Assembly: GCA_031277355.1 (NCBI GenBank)
Contig: JAITMN010000098.1
Span: 1 to 12,054 of the forward strand
DNA: 12,054 nucleotides
DNA from: Nevskiaceae bacterium
Lineage (GTDB): Bacteria; Pseudomonadota; Gammaproteobacteria; Steroidobacterales; Steroidobacteraceae
Reading direction: 5' to 3'
A program made the translations under genes and the position numbers. Under the pieces are notes generated by a model. That model made no database searches. It was not told the DNA's origin and saw only the letters and a list, made by a program, of their open reading frames with translations. How positions within the stretch are numbered: position 1 is the stretch's first letter; each line of letters begins with the position of its first letter. Positions 6,263 through 12,054 of this stretch are shown here, piece by piece.

Positions 6263-6266
6263 GAGG
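6261..6266 (+). promoter_or_regulatory. Strong ribosome binding site of the bactofilin gene
   Basis: AGGAGG, a full match to anti-Shine-Dalgarno, begins inside the TAG stop (6260-6262) of the preceding gene and lies 3 nt before ATG 6270. It fixes the bactofilin start, rules out the in-frame upstream extension, and suggests reinitiation by ribosomes ending the previous gene. Confidence 0.7.
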
Positions 6267-6269
6267 CTC

Positions 6270-6638
6270 ATGTTCAAGCGCCGAAATCCCAGAAATCTGC
6301 CCATTGAAACGCTGGTCAGCGCGCGAACCCACGTCGAGGGCGACGTGACCTTCGCCGGCGGCCTGCAAATCGAGGGCCGGGTCACCGGCAATGTGCTGGC
6401 GCAGCAGGGCGAACCCTCGCGGCTGGTGCTGGGCGGCCAGGCGCTGGTGGAGGGGTCGGTGGTGGCCGATGTGGTGGAGGTTCACGGCACGGTGCGCGGC
6501 GGTATCCTTGCGCCGGTGCGCGTGGTGCTGTCGGCCACCGCGCATGTGGAGGGCGGTCTGCAATACGGCAGCATTGAAATGGCGGCCGGCGCCCTGATAG
6601 ACGGTAGACTGGTGAAGTTGGAAAATGCAGGAACCTGA
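6270..6638 (+). CDS. Bactofilin (polymer-forming cytoskeletal protein)
   Basis: 122 residues. The body (about 12-115) is a run of short beta-strand repeats with glycine turns, as in GDVTFAGGLQIEGRVTGNV, GSVVADVVEVHGTVRGGI and AHVEGGLQYGSIEMAAGALIDGRL. This is the right-handed beta-helix of bactofilins. These proteins polymerise without nucleotide into filaments at the membrane and act as scaffolds for wall-shaping enzymes. The N terminus MFKRRNPRN is short and basic, a possible membrane or partner contact. The ATG at 6270 has a full AGGAGG (6261-6266) three bases upstream that overlaps the TAG of the previous gene. The frame stays open further 5' but only inside that gene. Its stop TGA abuts the erpA ATG with no gap. 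The M23 endopeptidase at the right edge is a plausible partner, since bactofilins work with M23 peptidases in Helicobacter. Confidence 0.9.
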   Translation: MFKRRNPRNLPIETLVSARTHVEGDVTFAGGLQIEGRVTGNVLAQQGEPSRLVLGGQALVEGSVVADVVEVHGTVRGGILAPVRVVLSATAHVEGGLQYGSIEMAAGALIDGRLVKLENAGT

Positions 6639-6983
6639 ATGATGTCCGACACGGCCGACAACATTGTGTTCACCGACGCCGCCGCAACGAAGGTCGGCGA
6701 TCTGATCCGCGAGGAGGGCAACCCCGCGTTGATGCTGCGCGTCTACGTGCAGGGCGGTGGCTGCTCGGGTCTGCAATACGGTTTCGAGTTCGACGAGTCC
6801 ATGCAAGACGGCGACACCCTGGTCGAAAAACTCGGCGTGAAGCTGCTGGTCGATCCGATGAGCTTTCAGTACTTGTCCGGCGCGGAAATCGACTTTCGCG
6901 AAGGGCTTGAAGGCGCGCAGTTCGTGATCCGCAATCCGAACGCGACGACCACCTGCGGTTGCGGTTCGTCCTTCGCTGCCTGA
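6639..6983 (+). CDS. erpA: Iron-sulfur cluster insertion protein (A-type carrier)
   Basis: 114 residues. ErpA receives Fe-S clusters from the Isc or Suf assembly system and hands them to apoproteins, in E. coli including the isoprenoid enzymes IspG/IspH. The three ligand cysteines are present: C42 in GGGCSG and C106/C108 in TCGCGSSF. The sequence follows E. coli ErpA rather than IscA in FTDAAATKV, LRVYVQGGGCSGLQYGFEFD, VDPMSFQYL, EGLEGAQFVIRNPNA and the SSF ending. There are two tandem ATGs (6639 and 6642). The first touches the bactofilin stop directly; the second would give MSDTA, like the E. coli MSDD start, and lies 9 nt after AGGA (6629-6632). Either is possible. Expression is probably coupled to the bactofilin. 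Confidence 0.95.
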   Translation: MMSDTADNIVFTDAAATKVGDLIREEGNPALMLRVYVQGGGCSGLQYGFEFDESMQDGDTLVEKLGVKLLVDPMSFQYLSGAEIDFREGLEGAQFVIRNPNATTTCGCGSSFAA

Positions 6984-6993
6984 GACCACCCCG

Positions 6994-8505
6994 TTGAGCC
7001 CCGACACGCCGCGCGTCCCGGATGTGCTGGCTGCGGTCGATCTGGGCTCCAACAGTTTTCATCTCGTCGTGGCCCGTCACAACAGCGGGCAATTGGTTGT
7101 GATCGACCGCATGCGCGAGATGGTGCAATTGGCCGCAGGCGTCGGCGAGGATGGCCGCCTCGATCGCGACGTGGCCGCTCGCGCGCTGGCCTGTCTTGCG
7201 CGCTTTGGGCAGCGCCTGTCGGATGTTCACGCCGATGGCGTGCGCGCCGTGGGCACCAGCGCGCTGCGCGTGGCGCGTCGCACGCAGTCTTTCCTTGAGC
7301 GTGCGCGCGAAGCGCTGGGTCATCCCATTGAAATCGTGTCGGGGCGCGAAGAGGCGCGATTGATCTACTCCGGCGTTGCGCACACGCTGCCCGATGAACC
7401 GGGCCGACGCTTTCTCGTGGATGTCGGCGGCGGCAGCACGGAATTGATCATCGGGCAAAAACTGGAACCCCTGCAGTTGGAGAGCGCGAAGCTGGGCTGC
7501 GTCAGCATGAGCGCCCGCCACTTCGGTGATGGCAAGCTCACGGCCCGGCGTTTTCAGCGCGCCCGGCTCGCGGCGCGGCAGGAGTTGGAATACATCCAGC
7601 AGTCGTATCGCCAATTGGGTTGGGAGAGTGCGGTCGGCAGTTCCGGCACCGTGCGCGCCGTGTTCGAAGCGCAGCGCGAGCTTGATCCGCACGCCACCGC
7701 GATCACGCCGCAGGGCATCGAAGCGGTGATTCAGGCGCTGATCCATGCCGGCCACATCAATGCAATCCATCTGGATTCGCTGACCACCGAGCGCCGCACC
7801 GTATTCCCCGGCGGCATCGCGATTCTGGCCGAAGTGATCGAGCAATTGGGCGTGGAGCAGATGCGCGTGGCCGATGGCGCGCTGCGCGATGGCCTGCTCT
7901 ACGACATGCTGGGCCGCTACATGCACGAAGATGCGCGCGAGCGCACCGTGCGTTCGATGCAGCAGCGCTATCAGGTGGATGCGGCGCAGGCATCGCGCGT
8001 CGAAAACACCGCAGTGGCTTTTCTTGCGATGGTGCGCGATGCGTGGTCGCTGCACGACCCGCTGGCCGAATTGCTGTTGCGCTGGGCATCGCGGCTGCAC
8101 GAGATCGGCCTTGATGTGGCGCACAGCGGCTATCACCGCCACGGCGCGTACCTGCTGGAAAACGCCGACATGCCGGGGTTCACGCGCGAGGAACAACAGG
8201 TGCTTGCGCGCATCGTTGGCGCGCACCGGCGCAAACTTGATCTCACGCCCTTTGAAGAACTCACCCGCCCCTGGGATCATCAAGGGCTGTATCTGCTGGT
8301 GCTGTTGCGGCTGGCCGTGCTGCTTCATCGCAGCCGCAGCGTAACGCCGCTGCCGAAGATCGACCTTGCCGCGAGGCCCCGCACGTTGGAGATGCGTTTC
8401 CGGCAGCGCTCCTTCCGCGATCAGCCGCTCACTGCCGCCGATCTGAACGATGAAATCGATTTTCTGCGCGCGCAGGGCCTGCGTTTGCGCGTGTTCACGT
8501 CATGA
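6994..8505 (+). CDS. ppx: Exopolyphosphatase
   Basis: 503 residues (E. coli Ppx has 513). It releases orthophosphate from the end of long polyphosphate chains, and belongs to the Ppx/GppA branch of the actin-like ATPase fold. Visible motifs are DLGSNSFH (16-23), the phosphate-binding loop; SGREEARLIYSG (116-127) with the catalytic Glu; and DVGGGSTELIIG (143-154). A C-terminal HD-like helical part follows, containing LLRWASRLHEIGLDVAHSGYHRH (about 361-383). Similarity to E. coli Ppx runs along the whole length, which favours Ppx over GppA. The assigned start is TTG at 6994, 10 nt after erpA; a GTG at 7024 would begin right before AAVDLGSN. It is probably transcribed with erpA. Its TGA is interlocked with the stop of ppk from the opposite strand, so polyphosphate breakdown and synthesis genes lie tail to tail. 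Confidence 0.93.
   Translation: MSPDTPRVPDVLAAVDLGSNSFHLVVARHNSGQLVVIDRMREMVQLAAGVGEDGRLDRDVAARALACLARFGQRLSDVHADGVRAVGTSALRVARRTQSFLERAREALGHPIEIVSGREEARLIYSGVAHTLPDEPGRRFLVDVGGGSTELIIGQKLEPLQLESAKLGCVSMSARHFGDGKLTARRFQRARLAARQELEYIQQSYRQLGWESAVGSSGTVRAVFEAQRELDPHATAITPQGIEAVIQALIHAGHINAIHLDSLTTERRTVFPGGIAILAEVIEQLGVEQMRVADGALRDGLLYDMLGRYMHEDARERTVRSMQQRYQVDAAQASRVENTAVAFLAMVRDAWSLHDPLAELLLRWASRLHEIGLDVAHSGYHRHGAYLLENADMPGFTREEQQVLARIVGAHRRKLDLTPFEELTRPWDHQGLYLLVLLRLAVLLHRSRSVTPLPKIDLAARPRTLEMRFRQRSFRDQPLTAADLNDEIDFLRAQGLRLRVFTS
8500..8505. other. Shared palindromic stop site TCATGA of ppx and ppk
   Basis: TCATGA is its own reverse complement. It provides TGA (8503-8505) to ppx on the + strand and TGA (8502-8500) to ppk on the - strand. 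The convergent genes overlap by 6 bp, leaving no room for an intergenic terminator, so each transcript must end inside the other gene unless termination is factor-dependent. Confidence 0.9.
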
Positions 8506-10566
8506 CGACGGGGCGAAGCGTTCCAGCAATGTGCTCTGCGCCGAACACGGCGCGGCGTCGTCCATCGGCGTAACGCGCGTGTAGCGATCGCCATCCAGTC
8601 GCCACGCCTCGCGCGTGTCTTGCAGATAAAGCTGTAGATTGGCGCGCAATTGCGCCGCCAACGCCGGATGGCGGATCGGCGTTGCCACCTCCACGCGGCG
8701 AAAGAAATTGCGTTCCATCCAGTCCGCGCTCGACAGATACACCTGCGCCTGATCGCCTTCGCCAAAGCACCACAGCCGCGAATGTTCGAGAAAGCGCCCG
8801 ATGATCGAGCGCACGCGAATGTTCTGCGAAATCCCCGGCATGCCCGGTCGCAGCACGCAGATGCCGCGCACGATCAGGTCGATCTGCACACCGGCGCAGG
8901 AAGCCTCCTGCAAGGCTTCGATCACCTGAAGCTCGGTCAGCGCATTCATCTGCGCGATGATTCGCCCCTGGCCGCCTTGACGCGCTTTGTCTGTCTCCCC
9001 GCCAATCAAATCCAGCAGCCGCCGGTGCAGCGTGAACGGCGCCTGCAGCAGACGCCGCAATTGCGGCGTGCGCGTCAGGCTCGTCAGCTGCAAGAAGATT
9101 TCATGCACGTCGGCGCAGATCGCCTCATCGCAGGTGAAGAGACCATAGTCCGTATACGCCCGCGCGGTTCCCTGATGATAGTTGCCGGTGCCCAGATGCG
9201 CGTAGCGGCGAATGCCATCGGCCTCGCGCCGCACCACCAAAATCATCTTGGCATGCGTCTTGAAGCCCACCACGCCATACATCACATGCACGCCGGCTTC
9301 CTGCAGCCGGTTCGACAGCGCGATGTTGGCCTCCTCGTCAAAGCGTGCGCGCAACTCGATGATGGCGGTGACATCCTTGCCCGCCTGCGCCGCCGCCACC
9401 AGCGCATCCACCGGCGGTGAGTCCGAGCCGGTGCGATACAGCGTCTGCTTGATCGCCAGTACCGTGGGATCAGCCGCCGCCAGACGCAGAAAATCCATCA
9501 CCGGCGTGAAACTCTGAAACGGATGATGCAGCAGCAGATCGCCCTCGCGAATCTGCGCAAAAAAATCCGTCGCGCCGCTCATGTTGGGCAGCGGGGCCGG
9601 CGTGAACGGCGCGAACTTCAACTCCGAATGACCCACCGCATCGTAGATCGCCGACAGACGGCTCAGATTCACCGGTCCCGGCACGCGGTAATGATCGCCC
9701 GGCTCCAGATCAAACTGTTGCAGCAAGAACGCGGTGATGTCGTCCGGGCAATCGGCGGAGGTTTCAAGCCGCACCGCCGCGCCATAGTGACGCTGCGCCA
9801 ATTCGCCTTCCAGCGCGCGCCGCAGATCATCCACTTCTTCATCGTCCACGAACAGATCGCTGTTGCGCGTGACGCGAAACTGATAGGTGCCATGCACCAC
9901 CATGCCCGGAAACAGCAGCGGAATGAACTCTGCGACAATGGCCGACAGCAGCACGAAGCCGCGCGTGCGTCCGCGCCGTGGCAGCGCCACCACTCGCGGC
10001 AACGAGCGCGGGGCCTGCACGATGGCCAGTTCACTGTCGCGCCCGAAGGCATCCTTGCCCGACAGCCGCACCACAAAATTCAGGCTCTTGTTCTGCAATC
10101 GCGGGAAGGGCCGCGCCGGATCAAGCCCCAGCGGGCTTAGCACCGGCTCCACTTCGGTACGAAAATAATCCGCAAGCCAGGCGTGTTCTTCGTCGTTCAA
10201 TTCGCCGTGCGTATGCACCCACACGCCGGCCGTGCGCAGCGCCGGCAGCAGGTGTTGATGCAGGCATTCGTATTGCTGCCTCACCAGCGCCAGCGTTCGC
10301 ATGCGGATGGCTTCCAACTGTTCATTCACCGGCATGCAATCAGGCCCCGTCAGGCCGCTGCCCAGTTCTTCCAGTTGCTTCAATCCGGCAACGCGAATTT
10401 CGAAGAACTCATCGAGGTTGCTCGACGAGATGCACAAAAAGCGCAGCCGTTCCAGCAGCGGCAGTGATTCATCCAGCGCCTGCGCGAGCACGCGCTGATT
10501 GAATTCCAGCAGCGACAATTCCCGGTTGATGAAAAGCTCTGCGGCGGAAGGGGCGGGCGCGTTCAT
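8500..10566 (-). CDS. ppk: Polyphosphate kinase 1
   Basis: 688 residues, the same length as E. coli Ppk. It builds long-chain polyphosphate from ATP at the membrane periphery. The N domain starts ELFINRELSLLEFNQRV (10-26), with SSSNLDEFFEIRVAG (47-61) next. The two catalytic histidines are in place: H438 in GFKTHAKM (E. coli H435, the autophosphorylated residue) and H595 in RFLEHSR (E. coli H592). Also visible are KQTLYRTG (373-380), the phospholipase-D-like ARFDEEANI and GTGNYHQGTARAYTDYGLFT. The frame is open upstream to ATG 10677, but that extra part has no family likeness and contains the Pho box, so ATG 10566 is chosen. No clear Shine-Dalgarno is seen. The last codons overlap the ppx stop by 6 bp. 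A PhoB-type site just upstream suggests induction by phosphate starvation. Confidence 0.94.
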   Translation of the reverse strand: MNAPAPSAAELFINRELSLLEFNQRVLAQALDESLPLLERLRFLCISSSNLDEFFEIRVAGLKQLEELGSGLTGPDCMPVNEQLEAIRMRTLALVRQQYECLHQHLLPALRTAGVWVHTHGELNDEEHAWLADYFRTEVEPVLSPLGLDPARPFPRLQNKSLNFVVRLSGKDAFGRDSELAIVQAPRSLPRVVALPRRGRTRGFVLLSAIVAEFIPLLFPGMVVHGTYQFRVTRNSDLFVDDEEVDDLRRALEGELAQRHYGAAVRLETSADCPDDITAFLLQQFDLEPGDHYRVPGPVNLSRLSAIYDAVGHSELKFAPFTPAPLPNMSGATDFFAQIREGDLLLHHPFQSFTPVMDFLRLAAADPTVLAIKQTLYRTGSDSPPVDALVAAAQAGKDVTAIIELRARFDEEANIALSNRLQEAGVHVMYGVVGFKTHAKMILVVRREADGIRRYAHLGTGNYHQGTARAYTDYGLFTCDEAICADVHEIFLQLTSLTRTPQLRRLLQAPFTLHRRLLDLIGGETDKARQGGQGRIIAQMNALTELQVIEALQEASCAGVQIDLIVRGICVLRPGMPGISQNIRVRSIIGRFLEHSRLWCFGEGDQAQVYLSSADWMERNFFRRVEVATPIRHPALAAQLRANLQLYLQDTREAWRLDGDRYTRVTPMDDAAPCSAQSTLLERFAPSS

Positions 10567-10578
10567 GGGCGGCCCGCC

Positions 10579-10612
10579 ATTTTCCCTTCGCGGTGTTACA
10601 GATTGATGACCA
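10579..10612 (-). promoter_or_regulatory. PhoB box and -10 element upstream of ppk
   Basis: On the - strand, TGGTCATCAATCTGTAAC (10612-10595) matches the E. coli Pho box consensus, two CTGTCAT-like halves 4 bp apart, at 15 of 18 positions; the second half CTGTAAC is complete. Ten bases further on lies GAAAAT (10584-10579, four of six to TATAAT), the spacing seen in PhoB-activated promoters, where the Pho box replaces the -35. The predicted start near 10572 leaves a leader of only about 6 nt before ATG 10566, which is short and is a weakness. ppk is a known Pho-regulon gene in several gammaproteobacteria. Confidence 0.6.
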
Positions 10613-10722
10613 GGACGCGGCGGCGACGCCGCATCGCTGATTCGTGCGATCAGTGGTGCTGTCTCGATACCGTCCATGTTGGTGTCGAAGATCAGCCCGT
10701 CAGCGCGGCCTTCCTGGCCGTT

Positions 10723-12054
10723 CTAGCGGGCCGCGATCATGGCCTCCGCGTTGGCTCCCGCATTGTCGAGGCGCGCGACCAGCGACCAGGTTTGCTGTTC
10801 GAACGCCGCGCGATTGCTTTCGGAAATCGGCGCGGCCGGTTCAGCGCGGCGGATCGCAACCTGCGGGTCCAGGTTCACGCCGCGCAACAGATATTCAAAG
10901 TGCAGATGCGGGCCGGTGGCGAGGCCCGTTTTTCCCACATAGCCGATCAACTGCCCCTGATCCACGTGCATGCCGGCCTTGAGCCCTGAGGCAAAGCGCG
11001 ACAGATGTCCGTAGCGCGTGACCACGCCGCCGCTGTGTTCGATTTCCACCAGATTGCCGAAGCCGCCGTTCACGCCGCGAAAGCGCACGCGCCCTGCGCC
11101 GGCTGCCTTCACCGGCGTGCCGCTCGGCGCGGCGTAGTCCACGCCCTTGTGCGCGCGAATCGTGTTCAGCACCGGATGCTTGCGCCGTGGATTGAACACC
11201 GAAGAGATGCGCGAGAATTGCACCGGCGCTTTCAGGAACGACTTGCGCAGCCCGCGTCCATCCGGCGCGTAGTAGTCGGCCTTGCCATCGGCGCCTTCAA
11301 AGCGCACCGCGCGAAAACGCTTGCCGTCGTTGATGAACTCGGCTGCAACGATGCGCCCGTCGCCCACATACTCACCCTCGCGCAGCAGCTTTTCATACAC
11401 CACGCTGAACGAATCGCCCTGCCGCAGATCGAGCACGAAATCCACGTCCCAGCGGAAGATTTCGGCCAGTTGCAGAATGGTGGCATCGCGCAACCCGGCC
11501 GCAGTGCCGGCCACGAACAGCGAACTGTCGATCTGCGCGGAGGTCGTCACCAACTGCCGTTCCAGCGGCAATTCCTCGATATTCGCAACGAAGCGCGCAT
11601 TGGCGTCGCGCGCCACTTTCAGCGTGCGATCAATCGAAATCTGCCGTTCCAATCCCACCAGTTCGCTGCCCCGATGCACCAGCGTGAGCAGATCGCCCGG
11701 CCGCAGCACCGTGAGCGAGCGCCGCACATCGTCGATGGCCAGCACGCTTGCCATGTCGTTCATCGACAACTGCAAGCGGCGGAAGATCAGGTCCAGCGTG
11801 TCGTTGCGCTCCACGATCACCTGCACCTGCGACAGCCCCGCGTGCGCCGCATCCAGCGCAAGGTCCACCGGCAGCCCCTCGTGCAGCACGCCCGCCATCG
11901 GCACATTCACCGCCGGCGCATTGAGCGCCACATCCGCCTGCGAACCGATCCGCGAAGCCACATGAATCCCCGCCGACACGATCAGCGCGCCGCAAAGCCA
12001 CTGCGCACCGTGAAACAGCGCGCGGCGCGTGCAGAGGGCTTTCAGGGCCGAAGA
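10723..12054 (-). CDS. Membrane-anchored M23 (LytM) peptidoglycan DD-endopeptidase, MepM-like (5' partial)
   Basis: 443 residues are visible and the frame runs off the right edge. The GTG at 11979 is therefore not a safe start, because upstream codons give RRALFHGAQWLCGALIVSAG, a likely signal anchor. Numbering below is from that GTG. A LysM/OapA-like segment (about 54-97, ERNDTLDLIFRRLQLSM...LRPGDLL) should hold the protein to the wall. A connecting domain (120-250) with AEIFRWDVDF and GDSFSVVYEK follows, as in MepM/YebA. The zinc peptidase domain (about 270-365) has HKGVD (277-281), YGHLS (323-327) and HLHFE (358-362), so both metal-binding motifs are intact and the enzyme should be active. 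It would cut stem-peptide cross-links in the periplasm. The gene ends 156 bp before ppk on the same strand; that gap holds the ppk Pho box. Pseudomonas has a related gene beside erpA, anmK and tyrS. Confidence 0.9.
   Translation of the reverse strand, partial: SSALKALCTRRALFHGAQWLCGALIVSAGIHVASRIGSQADVALNAPAVNVPMAGVLHEGLPVDLALDAAHAGLSQVQVIVERNDTLDLIFRRLQLSMNDMASVLAIDDVRRSLTVLRPGDLLTLVHRGSELVGLERQISIDRTLKVARDANARFVANIEELPLERQLVTTSAQIDSSLFVAGTAAGLRDATILQLAEIFRWDVDFVLDLRQGDSFSVVYEKLLREGEYVGDGRIVAAEFINDGKRFRAVRFEGADGKADYYAPDGRGLRKSFLKAPVQFSRISSVFNPRRKHPVLNTIRAHKGVDYAAPSGTPVKAAGAGRVRFRGVNGGFGNLVEIEHSGGVVTRYGHLSRFASGLKAGMHVDQGQLIGYVGKTGLATGPHLHFEYLLRGVNLDPQVAIRRAEPAAPISESNRAAFEQQTWSLVARLDNAGANAEAMIAAR

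Noticed and set aside
6670..8328. Open frame of 552 codons on the - strand opposite erpA and ppx
   Set aside because: Composition is rich in His, Gln, Arg and Ala, typical of antisense frames in GC-rich DNA, while the + strand encodes clear ErpA and Ppx.
10567..10677. 37-residue N-terminal extension of Ppk
   Set aside because: It has no similarity to the family, contains the Pho box and -10-like element, and the shorter form equals the usual Ppk length.
10706..10720. Hairpin CGGCC-TTCCT-GGCCG downstream of the M23 gene as a terminator
   Set aside because: Only a 5-bp stem and no U-tract on the - strand; not convincing in GC-rich DNA.

Overview
The window is GC-rich, densely packed and reads as the chromosome of a Gram-negative bacterium, most likely a gammaproteobacterium. 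Pointers are an OmpA C-terminal domain with the two-cysteine loop of E. coli OmpA, a fused chorismate mutase/prephenate dehydrogenase, RppH, ErpA, and Ppx and Ppk close to the E. coli enzymes. The gene set and neighbourhood recall the Xanthomonadales/Lysobacterales and Pseudomonas, but the genus cannot be fixed from sequence alone. No rRNA, tRNA, CRISPR array or insertion sequence was seen, and no stretch of 300 bases lacks a gene.

Left part (1-1489): the end of an OmpA-family cell-wall-binding protein, then a compact two-gene unit on the + strand. This unit is a small basic protein of unknown function followed by a nucleotidyltransferase-like protein. It is driven by a promoter whose spacer and -10 are filled by a perfect 24-bp palindrome. 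It looks like a self-regulated accessory module, possibly of toxin-antitoxin type, and is the least understood part of the window. A hairpin separates it from the convergent genes that follow.

Middle-left (1496-3650, - strand): three translationally coupled genes, pdxH (vitamin B6 salvage), a six-helix membrane protein, and a spermidine-synthase-like domain carrying its own signal peptide. The last two correspond to the two halves of the 'fused MFS/spermidine synthase' family. A divergent intergenic region with a good promoter leads to tyrA.

Middle (3814-8505, + strand): tyrA (tyrosine biosynthesis), rppH (RNA 5'-end processing), a membrane-anchored coiled-coil protein, a bactofilin, erpA (Fe-S cluster delivery) and ppx (polyphosphate breakdown). 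Spacing from rppH to ppx is 0 to 10 nt, so these probably form one transcription unit.

Right part (8500-12054, - strand): ppk (polyphosphate synthesis) converges on ppx and shares its stop site. It is preceded by a good match to a PhoB box. Upstream of it lies a membrane-anchored M23 (LytM) peptidoglycan endopeptidase that runs off the right edge. Polyphosphate synthesis and breakdown therefore sit tail to tail, between envelope-shape genes (bactofilin on one side, M23 peptidase on the other).
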